Made by a program: the position numbers and the translations under genes. Shown one piece after another: positions 52,044 to 62,444 of a stretch of DNA of 64,000 nucleotides. Every line of letters starts with the position of its first letter. Within the stretch, counting starts at the first letter, position 1. The stretch lies in the NCBI GenBank assembly GCA_963662175.1, contig OY759218.1, positions 18,814,480 through 18,878,479 on the forward strand, read 5' to 3'. The notes under the pieces are model-generated. The model ran no database searches, was not told the origin of the DNA, and worked only from the letters and a program-made list of their open reading frames with translations. This stretch comes from Aradus depressus. Its lineage: Eukaryota > Arthropoda > Insecta > Hemiptera > Aradidae.

Positions 52044-52952
52044 TGTAATGTTCTATATTGTCCATTACATGTAATATTTAAGAAATGGAAAATAAGATAC
52101 GTAAATATAATCAGTTAGTAGACCTAAGGAAGGTTACTGGGGGTTATCTAATCGATTTGTACCAGGGTCGATATAGTTTCAAAATATATCAAATCATTTA
52201 TTTCAATTATGTCACAAATTTAAATGTTAGGCTAATAATTTGTTCACAATAAATGTAAGCAACTAGGATTGTATACGGGAATATGAAAGTGATATAAAAA
52301 AACCCAGATGTTTAGTGCTAAAGGCTGTAAAAATTGTGGGCCAATGACGGAGCTGAATCCAAAAGGAGAGAGAAGTGAGCTGTCCCCTCGTGGAGAAGAG
52401 TCGTTGTTCAGAGTGAGATGTGAGAGGGTGTCTGTGGAGGGATCTGCGGAAAGATGTGCAGTGGAGTAAGTTTGATTGTCTGAGGACATAGAAGAAAAAG
52501 TGTGTGTGTATCCCGTAATAATGAAGATCAACTGGTAAAGACATCCAGAGGCGAATAATTAGGAAATGAGGAATGGCTGTTTCATGATGGAATGACTAAC
52601 AAAAATCAGGAGAGGACGTCAGAGGTCTACCAACAATCCCATCTCATCAGTGGTACAAAACGAAATCATCGATCATCAACTCAATACAGCATGCAAGCCC
52701 CGCAGGTTTAGTTGAATGTGTGTTTAAAAAAAAAAATCTCTATGTCTGTAAAATTTATGTGATACTAACCCATAAAAAATGTCATGATGAAATTTAAAAT
52801 AAAAGAAAAATGTAACAAATTATTTTAAAGTCTTTATTTTTATTTATAAATTATACATAACCAGGTTCTCTCATAATCGTTATTTCATATAATTATTATT
52901 AAATTATATAATTAAATTAAAATATCAAGTAGCACTAATAACAAGCGTTACA
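52044..52952 (+). repeat. 3' LTR
   Basis: Identical to the 5' LTR except for a C for T in the GATCTGCGGAAAG word, one fewer A in the A run, and AATAAC for AAAAC near the end. Followed by ATAT at 52953 in a dinucleotide run. Confidence 0.9.
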
Positions 52953-52998
52953 ATATATATATATGTGTATATATATATATATATGCATATATAGAGCG

Positions 52999-53045
<47 letters not shown>
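52953..53045. repeat. AT and GA microsatellites
   Basis: (TA)n mixed with TGTATA at 52953-53022 and (GA)n at 53020-53045, directly after the LTR element. Confidence 0.85.
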
Positions 53046-53048
<3 letters not shown>

Positions 53049-53049
53049 T

Positions 53050-53305
53050 GAAATAAATAAATAAAATGCTAATAAAAATACATAAAAGAGAAAGAAATGA
53101 AAAATAAATTAGTATATAAATAATAAAAAATAATGATTAACACGTAGATTCGACAGTCCTTAAAGGAAGATATCTATGGAAGAACACTGCCAAAAAAGAA
53201 AAAAAAAATGAAAGCTATTTATCAAATAATGGTTTTGAATATAAAACACGATTTTTTTTTATTATGGTTATTTTAATATTTTTGAACAAAGAAAAAAAAT
53301 TCCGT
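53050..53305 (-). repeat. Rep-A 5' portion, minus orientation
   Basis: TCTATGGAAGAACACTGCCA, AATGAAAGCTATTTATCAAA and TATAAAACACGATTTTTTTT are the reverse of the 5' words of the 19366 and 22741 copies. The CTGATGA core is not included. Confidence 0.65.
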
Positions 53306-54692
53306 TAAATAAATATTATTATTATTATTTCCTTGGAAAAAAATGAATATCCGGAAGTTTTCGTGAAATGTTCTGGAGTGGTGAGAAATTGAAAATTCCG
53401 GGAATTCCGAATCTGTAGTGAGAACTAAAAGGTGGGTGACTGAGGAGTGACTGGGAATTTAGTGAATGACTTCTGGACGACACACTAAGTGACCAATCAC
53501 ACGTAAAAGCTACAACTCACACCGTTTAGACTAACCATCGACTCGTCCTCTTTTAAACGTAATTTATAGAAATCATAGGAAATAACCTTAAGAAAAAAAA
53601 ATTTTAGTGGTAAAAGAAAAACTTTTTAAAAGGTTATTTTCTGAGTGCGCCATCTTGAGTTGCCCTCCATTATAATTGTATTAGGAGATCGGGCCATCTT
53701 TTCTTAATGTTCTTTAAAAAAAAAAAGCGCCTTTCCTGGGAAACGTTCGGTGTCAATGCCCTGATGGCTTTCCATACTTTTTTTGTAATGGCACAATCTT
53801 TCTTAACAACAAATTCGTTTGCGCAACTTTTCTTTTCAGGTTTGAAGGCCTTTCATTCAGGTCATCTTCATTTGATATCATTCAGAGTCGTGGAACAGTC
53901 ATTCATTTAGTCATCATTCATTAAATATTCTTTTATGTCATTGCACGATGAGAAAATGCGAATGTGACTTTTTCGTTTTTATACTCGTTAGTAAGTAGTA
54001 AGAGGTTGCCGGAGACCGAGTCGGCGCTAACGCACGGGGTGGCAAAAATAGGAAAAGTGCGGTAGTCTATAGAAAACCAAAAAATAAGGTTAAGAAAAAT
54101 AACCATATATAAAAGTAGTGTTTCATACATAAATGCTTTAATATTTTCTTTCATTTTAATTTTCTTGCCAGAGGTTCTCCACCAATAACACTGGTCGGCA
54201 TGAAAATCGGCCCTGACACCATTCCTGCTGATTCTTATAAAATCTTGTAAAATGACCTTCTGAATCCGAATATGACCCCCGTTTCCCCCCATCACCCACC
54301 GTTTTCGGGGGAGGCCCTCCCCCCACCTATTTTGATCACTTTTCGATATTTTGGAGGGATGAAAAGGATTATTTTAGCCTTTAAATCTCTTCTGAGGGGC
54401 TAGAGAGGTGAAAAGTTCTAAAACATGAACATTTGTAGAAAGGTGGTTGATTTGGGGGGGGGGGGGGGATTTGCCCCCTTAAATTGAAAAAAAATCATTA
54501 AAATTGATCGATTTTTCAGGTTTTTTTGCAATTTTTTCACTTATTTCCTACATATTCCAGCCCCCAAACACCCTCAAATATTAAAAATAAGTAGCAACAG
54601 TAAGGAGGATTCACTGTATCACACTGGCGCTCTCAATGCTTCGCGCGCACAGGTTTGCACAAGAGTCAACTTGTCTGTATTCTATAATTATA
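53306..54692. other. No recognisable gene; G run near 54457
   Basis: A 13-base G run lies at 54457-54469. GCCAGAGGTTCTCCACC at 54169 is a Rep-A 5' word. The minus frame at 53933-54295 shows no domain. Confidence 0.4.
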
Positions 54693-55357
54693 CAGTAGAA
54701 CCACTATAAGTCGAGCATCAAGGGAGACGCCAAAAAATTCGAGTTATAGGGTTTTCGACTTATGGAGGATTTCGACTTAGGCGGATTTTGATTCGACTTG
54801 TAGAGGTTAAGATTCATTCTAACAAATTTTGAGTTAGAGAGGTGAAATAAATAAAAATTCAAGTTACAAAGGTAACAAACATATTTATATTTATTATAAA
54901 TCAACATTATTTCAAAACATCCTTAAAATAAAAAATACGTACCTAGTATATGTAGGTAATAAAAAAAGTCAGTAATTTTTTTTGCTTTAGATAATTAATA
55001 ATCCTATTTATTGTATACTCCTAAATTGTTTTTAGTAAATTGTCGACAAATTCTTAAAGTCGGTAACTTATTTTTCTTCGAGCTATAGAGGTAATAAGTT
55101 TCAAATAATCTAGTTGTAAAGGTTGTAAAATAAAACATTGCTATATTCGAGATACAGAGGTCCAATTTATTTTTTCGAGTTATAGAGGGAAAATATGTAC
55201 CAAAATGGCTTGTAGGGATTCACTGATTATTTCGACTAATAGAGGGTTGAGATTTCGAGTAATAGAGGTTTTGTGGCTTGAAGGGAAAGGAACAAAACTT
55301 TTTTTCGAGTTTTGGAGGTTTTCGACTTATCGATGTTCGACTTAAAGAGGTCCACTG
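54693..55357. mobile_element. Pogo-like non-autonomous element with about 14 copies of its end motif
   Basis: Left end CAGTAGAACCACTATAAGTC; right end GACTTAAAGAGGTCCACTG, inverted relative to it. TA flanks both ends (54691 and 55358), the duplication of Tc1/mariner/pogo transposons. The terminal word TTCGASTTATAGAGGT recurs with variations on the plus strand at about 54738, 54754, 54771, 54792, 54828, 54858, 55077, 55109, 55146, 55174, 55231, 55254, 55304, 55321 and 55336, and once inverted at the left end. No transposase ORF is present. Confidence 0.8.
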
Positions 55358-55538
55358 TACATTATTATCTATAATTTTTATCGTAATTATTTTTATTTAA
55401 TATTTGTATTATTATAATGATATTATCATCAATTATTTTAGTTTATATTATTTACTTTACTGATATTTCTTAATTTATTTATATATGTATATACATATAT
55501 ACTTTTTTGTGTATGTTCCGCACTCTTTCTTCTCTTAT
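55358..55538. other. AT-rich link
   Basis: Low-complexity AT-rich DNA ending in TATATGTATATACATATATA. Confidence 0.4.
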
Positions 55539-55544
55539 TCAATC

Positions 55545-55635
55545 AGCTATACGAAGTATAGGAGAAGTTATGTAATCGGTCAAATGGAATTTCATGTCTT
55601 CCGACCTCCTGAATCCAAAAAGGAAAAAAAAAGTC
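55545..55635 (+). repeat. Rep-D left end, plus orientation
   Basis: CAGCTATACGAAGTATAGGA, GAAGTTATGTAATCGGTCAA and TTCCGACCTCCTGAATCCAA. It meets a minus-strand copy at the A-rich junction near 55635. Confidence 0.75.
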
Positions 55636-56145
55636 GTCGGTGAATCACCGGCAATGTACTTCCCCAGCGCGAATTAATCAACTAGGCTTTTGCTCTCCCA
55701 CTGAAACCAATTAACTGATTTGTTAGAAAATCAATAGGTGCCTAACTTGGAGACTCCTCTTACTAAATTTCATGTTAATATATTCATTTCATCAGTAGTT
55801 ATTAGGGTTCCCCTCTTCTCTTACCCTCGTCCCTTAGGCCAATTTCGTTAAAATCGACAGGGGGTCCTTATCGGATCCTGGATCCATATATGAAACTACG
55901 TGTCAATACATCATTATATATACAGTTATTAGAATTTTTTAAGACAACCCCGCTTCTCTGGTCAACTTTCCTTCCCTTAAACCGATTCGATGGAAAATTA
56001 GTATGTGTCATCCTTATGGGGTTTTGGATTTACGTAAAAAATGTCGTGTCGATACTTTCATTACATCGTCAACATTTGTGTTATACCGATACATTCATTC
56101 TGCAGGGAGTTATCGTGTTCACAGACAAAGATAGCGGCTAATCCT
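55636..56145 (-). repeat. Rep-D, minus orientation, near full length
   Basis: GTCGTCGGTGAATCACCGGC with AATGTACTTCCCCAGCGCG, AGAAAATCAATAGGTGCCTA, ATCAGTAGTTATTAGGGTTC, CGATTCGATGGAAAATTAGT and CAGGGAGTTATCGTGTTCAC. The hairpin end is perfect here. Confidence 0.8.
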
Positions 56146-56779
56146 CAACTGGCAATATAAAATCAGAGAATTTGGAAATATAATCCGTTCAGAAGAATAT
56201 GCGCATATTCAGAAAGGACACTAGACTTACTGGACTTAACATGGAAGTCTTCAGACAGGACATAGGCAACTGACAACTGTTCGGTTCTATGGACCACTCT
56301 ATTCTCCCCCATAGCGTCCTTCTCTGGATCTAGTCCTACCTTCCAAGGTCGTTCCCAGTCCGTCTACTTTGCCAACATTCCTCCCTCTCCTTTCAGGAGT
56401 CCCTCAAGGGCCTTTACCTGCTTCTCTCCTTCTTCCTTTTGAACCTTCCTAAAAATATCAAATTCTTTATATTATATCAAATTTTGTCCTTCTACTTATT
56501 TTCCTCTTCTGTGGGTGCCCTCCTGGCTAGAGTTGCATCGGATCCACTTCCAGTTCGTCCAGCGTCTTTCCTTTCTTTCGTTCTTTCGTTCCAGGCTCTC
56601 TATGTACCCATCCTACATGGATCGGGGTCTTCCTCTAGGTCTTCTTTCTTGAGACGTTGCTTTCAGCATCCTTTTTGTCTTCCTTTGGTTTCCGGTTCTT
56701 TAACTGACCTTTAATTTAACTGACCTTTCTCCAGAGTTTCTTTTAAGGGTTTCACCCCTGGGCTTTCCCGTGTTGCTTC
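56146..56779. other. No supported gene
   Basis: The frame at 56439-56714 is low-complexity and lies antisense to the LINE remnant's neighbourhood. It probably belongs to the LINE's 3' region. Confidence 0.4.
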
Positions 56780-57110
56780 TCATGCAGTCTCTTCTCGTTT
56801 TTCCTGCGATTCTCCGAAGGAACTTGATTTCAGCAGCCGTGATCTTCTTGACAAATTTGACGGCCCTGTAGACCTGCAGTTTGGTCTGGTTCTTGACCTC
56901 TCTTTTCCCGAGGAGAGTGTTGCTGAGCTAGTAGACCCCGCTGACCTTCCTCACCCTATTCAGTACCTCTTGGTCTATCCTTCCGTCCCTGCAGATCTTT
57001 TCCACCTGCTCTAACTCCTGATCTTCACATGTTATGTAGATTTCCTCGTTCTCTCTCCCCACATGCATTACTTTGCTCTTAATTGTGTTGATGTTTTTCC
57101 TGGAGAGCTC
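56780..57110 (-). pseudogene. LINE reverse transcriptase remnant (post-catalytic region)
   Basis: On the minus strand: INTIKSKVMHVGRENEEIYI, DQELEQVEKICRDGRIDQEV, LNRVRKVSGVY, a stop, LSNTLLGKREVKNQTKLQVY and KITAAEIKFLRRIAGKTRRD. This is the segment after the catalytic YADD in LINE reverse transcriptases ('sK..v......i.....le.V..f.YLG'... 'K...y.av' ... 'E..fLRri.gktRrd'). Several internal words are missing (for example the YLG and YGSETW blocks), showing deletions as well as a nonsense codon. It is not the same family as the 60607 copy. Confidence 0.7.
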
Positions 57111-57239
57111 TTGCTTCTATTTCAATATGGCCTCTTAGGGTCTCTGTTCCGTGTCCCGAACTAGAGGAAGGCTTGCGCAAGTGTCCCATGTTTTCGATGA
57201 TCATTTCCATCTCTTCCCTCTCTACTCTCCCCAATCCCC

Positions 57240-57400
57240 CTTTGTGTTGCTTGGCTAAAAATTAATATGTGTCGATTTTATGGGTTTCTGGATCCACATA
57301 TAAAATTCTTGTCACTATACTCGTCTATCAGAAGATATTGTGTGTATTCAATAGATCAAAAATTCGATGTTTTCCGACCCCCTGAATCCAAAAATGAAAT
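57240..57400 (-). repeat. Rep-D fragments
   Basis: GTTGCTTGGCTAAAAATTAA and CCACATATAAAATTCTTGTC are minus-orientation words. AGATCAAAAATTCGATGTTT with CCGACCCCCTGAATCC at 57353 is plus orientation. Two small pieces abut. Confidence 0.55.
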
Positions 57401-57403
57401 ATA

Positions 57404-57421
57404 ATTTAGGTTAGGTTAGGT
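57404..57421. repeat. TTAGG x3 microsatellite
   Basis: TTTAGGTTAGGTTAGGTTTT lies at the 3' end of a SINE. On the SINE strand it is an AACCT tail. Confidence 0.7.
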
Positions 57422-57757
57422 TTTATGACTCATGCCCGGGCTTTAAGTACGAGGTCATATCGCCTACTACCAGAGCGCTCTATCGTCACTCTGGTGGACA
57501 TGAGCCCAATTCTACTGAGGGAGTCCTAAATGTAGCCTACCCTAAATTTTTATTCACCTAGGGCAGGGGTTTTTAACGAATACCTGACATCGTATAGGCT
57601 CGAGACCATCGCTTAACATCCCATCCGAAGGACGGCGTGCTTAAGTTTATTTTACCTCCCAGATAAAATAAAGTAAGGGCCTCGGTCGGGTTTCGAACCC
57701 ACGTTCTTGAGCTCAGAAGCCAAGCATGCATATATACCACTGAGCTACCGGCGCCCT
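57421..57757 (-). repeat. Rep-S SINE, full-length reference copy
   Basis: On the minus strand from 57757: GGCGCCGGTAGCTCAGTGGT (A box region), then AACGTGGGTTCGAAACCCGA (B box), a tRNA-like head of about 75 bases, the TTATTTTATCTGGGAGGTAA link, and the body with GCACGCCGTCCTTCGGATGG, GATGTTAAGCGATGGTCTCG, CCTAGGTGAATAAAAA and GGGCTCATGTCCACCAGAGT to GTCATAAAAC. The internal promoter indicates RNA polymerase III transcription. There is no ORF; mobilisation needs a LINE. The mid-body GGGACGTTAAGCGATGGTCC word is highly conserved in all copies. Confidence 0.85.
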
Positions 57758-57774
57758 CAAAAAATATTATTTAT

Positions 57775-57990
57775 GTCTATATGTGTGTCTGTGAACACAA
57801 CTTCCAATAGAATGAATAAAACGACACAAACTTATATGTATTTCCAGAAAACCAAAAGGAAGACCTATCGATTTTCAACCAACGCAGCCAAAAGGATGGG
57901 GGATTCAAAATGTGGATTCAGAATTAATTAAAACACCTGCTAATTTTCAGCAGAATCGGGCATAGGACAAAGAGGGTATACAGGTGAGCA
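57775..57990 (+). repeat. Rep-D fragment, plus orientation
   Basis: GTGTGTCTGTGAACACAACT, AATAGAATGAATAAAACGAC, CGATTTTCAACCAACGCAGC and TTTTCAGCAGAATCGGGCAT. Confidence 0.65.
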
Positions 57991-58029
57991 GAAACATTTT
58001 TTTCCAAATGAAGAGTGCCGGAAATTTAC

Positions 58030-58140
58030 CGATTTATTTTTATTTTTGTGGATCAGAAAACATGGAATTCTGGTGAAAACTCTACATCGAATATTCGACC
58101 GATTACATAACTTCTTCTATACTACAAATAACAAGGAAAA
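58030..58140 (-). repeat. Rep-D end fragment, minus orientation
   Basis: GATCAGAAAACATGGAATTC, GGTGAAAACTCTACATCGAA and GATTACATAACTTCTTCTAT. Confidence 0.65.
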
Positions 58141-58605
58141 AATAGTTAATAAAAAACATATAAATAAGATAACAAACGGAGTGTATTGACCCTTTAGATA
58201 CCCCATAACTTGTTCTGAAAGGGGGCTGGGAATATTTGGGGAGGGAGAGCAGTATATTTTGGCGGATCTGAGGTTTCGACAGAGGCACTCAGATATATAG
58301 CCTTTCATCCAGGGCTTTCGATGGCAAACTTTTATTTAAATTTACTCTGGAACTGTGTCAAAAACAGGAGCCAACCCTCGAGGAAAAATGGGGGAACAAT
58401 TGTGGTGAACTTGAAGTGGGGGCATGCAACATACAACATAGCGCCCAGTTCATGAGGCCCATATGTCACCGATATGTCGAGGACTCACCCTATGTGGACG
58501 ATATGTCCCAACTCCGCACTTTGCATCCTTCTCCACAGGACTCAACTAAATTTAAAAATACAAAAATCTCAATGTAACGGAAAAGAGTTATATATAAGTT
58601 AAGTA
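58141..58605. other. No recognisable feature
   Basis: Short minus frames at 58103-58308 without signature. Confidence 0.4.
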
Positions 58606-58689
58606 TAGTAGACTCTACCTTATCCGGCGCTCGCAAAATAATATCAAATTTGTTAAACTAACATTCAATTATTGGATTATCAATTATAT

Positions 58690-59160
58690 AATAATTATAA
58701 TTTATTTCCGTTAAGCCAATACATGGTAATAGGATACGTCAAATGAATTTATACATTAATAGCTTATATATTAGATATATAACTACTTGAGTCTAACACA
58801 TCTATGATTAGTAGTAACAAAAAAACCATTAAAAAAATTAGAATGAAATTAATAAAAACTGTACAAATGAAACTTAAAAATATATGAGTCTATAAAAAAA
58901 AAATAAATAAATTAATAAAAAAATTTAAAAAAATAATAATAATACAAGATACGTTCATAATAAGTAGACACATTTTTCAATTTAATAAAAATTAAGATAG
59001 GTAACAATTTTTCAAAGAAAACTCTTCGGAAGTGTCTTTATCCCCCAACAATGTTTCGGGACGTTCTTACGTCCCATCATCAGGTCCCAATGTGGCGAGA
59101 TATAGAAAAGAAAGAAAACAATGTAACTATAACAATATATGAAAAATAATATATATATAA
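58690..59160 (-). mobile_element. Rep-A copy, minus orientation, intact core
   Basis: Begins TAATTTATTTCCGTTAAGCC. The core on the minus strand is CTGATGA (59077-59083), the 7-bp stem GGGACGT/ACGTCCC and GAAAC (59053-59057), identical to that at 19578. Ends near GGCGAGATATAGAAAAGAAA. Confidence 0.75.
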
Positions 59161-59535
59161 TTAGTCAATTATAAATGAATGTATGAAAATTTCTTGAAAA
59201 TTTGGAAAGGGAGAGAAGGAAGTTACATTTTTCTTTCAGTTTTGTTCTTGCCTTTGAATAAAAATGAGTGAGTGGAGGACTTGCAAAAAATAGGTGACGA
59301 AGAAACAAAAAAAGCTGCAAACATTTTATTGCAATATGTTTAGCAACAACAAGATTCATCGGCATTGGACGTGATGAACGTACGAAAATGGAGACTTGGC
59401 TTTCAAAAAATCTTTGAAAGGTAAAAAACAGAAAAAAATTTACAAACAATTTTATATACATATGTAAAATGTTCATTAAGTTTTCAAAGTTTATGTAAGT
59501 TCGTAATGTTTAATTTTTTCGTGTTCGTTTATGTA

Positions 59536-59800
59536 TGTACGTACATATCGCACCTTTACCGGAACAGTGACCTATCTCGAAATTTTCTCTCAGTGGCCTA
59601 TTGAGCTTAGGTACCTGTTTCCGCAAGAAAATTAACGCTTTTCAAAAATTAATATATATTTTTTTGATGAAAAATATCCAGTATTTTTCATTAGGTCCTT
59701 TTTCTAGTAAAAATATGAACAATTTTTGAACGAAGAACATAACCTGAAAATCGAAATTTTTTGAGTTAGGTTACTGTTCCGCAAAGGTGCGATATGTACA
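59536..59800. mobile_element. MITE with ACATATCGCACC termini, second copy
   Basis: TACATATCGCACCTTTACCG with GAACAGTGACCT is inverted at 59767-59800 as AGGTTACTGTTCC...GCAAAGGTGCGATATGTA. Only about 12-13 terminal bases are shared with the 8900 MITE; the interiors differ. Confidence 0.8.
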
Positions 59801-59982
59801 AAATGTACAATAAAATGAGTTTCAATAACGTCTTATTTGATTGTTTATTCATGATACCTGATGAAATATGTACATATGTAGGTTCTTTTTGAACGAAAAT
59901 AGATTTTTCACGGGAACCTCGGATTAACCGGCCATGGTCTCGGTCCCGACCAGTCCGGTTAAGAGGTCTACTGTACTTCCTT

Positions 59983-60606
59983 GTTGTGGGTGTGTTGTCT
60001 GCAAACACGAAACTTGCAGCTAGAATGAATGTAAGGACTCATCACATATTGCTAAAGGATAGAAGGTAATTTGATGAGATTTGAACCTTGTCATTGTCTC
60101 ATCCATTAGAGCTTATTGACCCATTCTTTACTTATTCACACTATTAATCTAATTGAGTGAATATTTTGGGTGTGGTCAGAAAGTGTATTAATTAGTGAAA
60201 AACGGTCGTGAGTGGTATGTATGGTTGTTTTGCGTGTATTTCCCAATATCTGCCCCATCTCTAATCTACATAAATAGACCCTATATTACATGTGGCCAGA
60301 TCAATCATGGACACTTATCTGTTTCTTGTACCCCCCCCGGCTCCATATGACAAACGACACTATAGCATGTCTTTCCTTCCATCACACTCTCCAGTCCGCC
60401 TCTTTCTCTTTTTCGATATTGCTATTGATATCCTTCAAGAAACTTATTCATCATATTCATATTTTGGATCTGCCAATTCAGAAATAGGTTTTAGTTTCTA
60501 CAGAATCAATATGAAATGCATTTACATTTTAAACATTTTTTGTTCTATACATTTTTTCGGTAAAGTTTGAACATAAATAAAATTTTCTAGTATTGAAAGA
60601 GGCGAG
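59983..60606. other. No supported gene
   Basis: Two overlapping frames at 60290-60570 show no domain. A C run (TACCCCCCCCGG) is at 60328. Confidence 0.4.
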
Positions 60607-61191
60607 AGGCAGCTATCATATATAGACCGGGCCAATGATGTGGGCGCAGAGGTGAGCCGGAGGATACTGGCGGTCAGCCGGAGTTACTATGGCCTCCAGT
60701 CACAATTTAAATCCCGGCTGCTCCCCAGGGACACGAAGGTGCTGCTGTACAAGACGCTTGTGAGGTCAGTGCTGACATAGTCGGAGACGTGGACCCTCAC
60801 TGTGGCGGAAGATGGACGTCTTGACATCTTCGAGAGGAGAATACTCCGCAGGATCTTCGGTCCCACCCAGGAGGAGGGCGTCTGGCGCATCCGATACAAC
60901 CAGGAGTTGTACGCACTCTATACAGAGCCAAAATTGTCGCACTGGATTAGAGTTGCCAGACTCCGTTGGGCTGGACACGTAAGACGGATGGACGAGGACA
61001 TTATACCCAGAAAACTCGTGAATGTGACACCGAAGGGTAGGAGAAGAGTGGGACGACCCAGAAGAAGATGGCTGGAGACCGTGAACAGAGACGCAAGACG
61101 GTTTGGTGCGGTGGGCTGGTGGAGACTGGCCCAGGACAGAGCTGCATGGAGACATTTCCTGGTGGAGACCAAGGTTCTTGATGGGCTGTAG
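60607..61191 (+). pseudogene. LINE ORF2 C-terminal fragment with one stop (endonuclease/RT type)
   Basis: In frame: LSYIDRANDVGAEVSRRILA, SRSYYGLQSQFKSRLLPRD, TKVLLYKTLVRSVLT, a TAG stop where related proteins have YG, SETWTLTVAEDGRLDIFERR, ILRRIFGPTQEEGVWRIRYN, QELYALYTEPKLSHWIRVAR, LRWAGHVRRMDEDIIPRKLV, GRRRVGRPRRRWLETVNRDA and a final tail to 61191. This is the end of a reverse transcriptase protein of a LINE widely spread in arthropods ('VLTYGSETWTLT...RRILRRIFGP...LRWAGHV.RM...RRR.GRPR.RW'). It is 5' truncated, well preserved and much G+C-richer than its flanks. The long minus frames across it are shadows. Confidence 0.9.
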
Positions 61192-61364
61192 CGCCTATGA
61201 TGAGAGGCAGCGAAGGGGTGAGATGGGGGGGAGTGGGGAAGTTTTTATTTCTCCGGATGTCCAACAGCTTTAGGTTAAGTTACATAACCCAAAGTTATTC
61301 CCAGACAACGCCGCGTTGGGTAACCTGCAGGTGTTGGGTGAATAGAAATCATACAATACAAAAA
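61192..61364 (+). other. LINE 3' UTR and flank
   Basis: GC-rich GTGAGATGGGGGGGAGTGGG follows the stop; there is no clear poly(A). The right limit is unknown. Confidence 0.4.
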
Positions 61365-61785
61365 AGTCGTCGGTGAATCACCGGCTATGTACTTCCCCTA
61401 AAAGAATTATTTAACCTTTCGCCCCCCCTCCAAAACCACTAATAATTTAAAGTTGAGTTATGTACAAGCTTCTAAATTCTCATACTAAATTTTGTCTATA
61501 AATTCATTACATCGGCAGTTATTAGGGTTTTTGAATTGAGCCCCCTTCTCTGAAAGCCTCTTTCCTTCTGCCGATTCCGCTGAAAATTATTAAGTGTCGA
61601 TTCACATATAAAATTTCGTATCGTTACACTTATTATTTATTATTTGGGAGTTATTGGGTTCAAAGGCGCACAACACACACATGGAATCTTGAGGTCGGAA
61701 AACATGAAATTTCGTTGAAAACTCCCCATCGAATTTTTGACCTATTACATTACTTCCCCTATACTTCGTATATATATCGTAAAAA
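61365..61785 (-). repeat. Rep-D full-length copy, minus orientation
   Basis: From GTCGTCGGTGAATCACCGGC and TATGTACTTCCCCTAAAAGA through ACATCGGCAGTTATTAGGGT, GCCGATTCCGCTGAAAATTA, TTGGGAGTTATTGGGTTC and GGTCGGAAAACATGAAATTT to ATTACTTCCCCTATACTTCG. About 420 bp, a shorter variant than the 41803 copy because one internal block is absent. Confidence 0.8.
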
Positions 61786-62140
61786 TATCCTGAAGTCTAG
61801 AACATAAAAAAAAGGCTAATATTACCTAATGTGATTACTCATAAATGTCTTCATGATTACATTAGTCTAACGAAAGCAATATGTGAAAGATAAAGTTCTC
61901 CCTTATAGGTTTTGGTAGGTGAAAAATTATTTTGGTTCCAAGGAAGGCGATAGAATCTTGACAAATACCCAAGACATCGGTTGGGGAGGGGAGTATTGTG
62001 ATTAATCGGTAGTCGGAGAGGGGCGAGCAGGCTGATAAGAAGGCTACGATTATTCTCAGCGGCGATCCGATATCTTCAATCCCCTTCCAACACTCTTCTC
62101 CATGGGAAATGCAGAATTTAAATGCCGAAAGTTTATCAAG
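61786..62140. other. No recognisable feature
   Basis: The minus frame at 61862-62206 runs into the tandem repeat and lacks a domain. Confidence 0.4.
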
Positions 62141-62144
62141 AAAT

Positions 62145-62365
62145 TTTTTATGTAATCGCCTTTTTTTAAACTCATTGTTCAACAGTATCGACTGAAAAAC
62201 GACCACAGAGGTAATTCCTAAGGTATCGCTTCAGTCCAAATTCATGGTTCAACAGTATCTACTGGCAAGCGATCACCAAGGAATTTCCTAAGAAATCGCC
62301 TCTTTCCAATTTCATTGTTCAGCAATATCGATAAACGATATATCGAGGAATTACCTTAAGAATTA
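62145..62365. repeat. Tandem repeat, three diverged units of about 78 bp
   Basis: CTCATTGTTCAACAGTATCG, TTCATGGTTCAACAGTATCT and TTCATTGTTCAGCAATATCG mark successive units, each followed by a CGATCACCAAGGAATTTCCT-like word. Confidence 0.75.
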
Positions 62366-62444
62366 TCTCTTACTAACATGTCTTCTAGAAAGCAATTTCG
62401 TTCGATTTGTGTAGACAGAATGAATGGTGCATTTTAATGGTTAG

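Larger units (their letters stand above)
48242..52952 (+). mobile_element. LTR retrotransposon, 4.7 kb, young, no visible pol
   Basis: Two direct 909-bp repeats (48242-49150, 52044-52952) bracket a 2893-bp interior. They begin TGTAATG and end GCGTTACA, giving TGTAA/TTACA inverted tips. They differ at about three positions (a T/C, an A-run length, AAAAC vs AATAAC). ATAT flanks both ends. A tRNA-Lys-like primer site follows the 5' LTR and a short purine-rich tract precedes the 3' LTR. The interior has one 318-codon ORF and no reverse transcriptase, protease or integrase pattern that I can find, so it probably depends on enzymes supplied by a relative. The near-identical LTRs indicate recent insertion, and the solo LTR at 17566 is an older relative. 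The four-base ATAT target suggests the Gypsy side of the LTR retrotransposons; that is inference. Confidence 0.85.
58610..59982. mobile_element. Possible Tigger/pogo-like element containing two later insertions
   Basis: The left word TATAGTAGACTCTACCTTAT followed by CCGGCGC, and the right word CCGGTTAAGAGGTCTACTGT (59960-59980), are inverted versions of the same CAGTAGACCTCTTAACCGG end. The interior holds a Rep-A copy (58690-59160) and a MITE (59536-59800), so little original sequence remains. Whether the two ends belong to one copy is inferred. Confidence 0.5.

Noticed and set aside
56439..56714. 91-codon plus frame
   Set aside because: Serine/leucine-rich with no domain, and beside a LINE remnant coded on the opposite strand.
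57640..57757. A tRNA gene (A and B boxes, tRNA-like stem words)
   Set aside because: The same head is joined to a conserved body in other copies and lacks a full cloverleaf, so it is a SINE.
60687..61264. Four long minus frames
   Set aside because: All are antisense to the well-preserved LINE coding sequence at 60607-61191.
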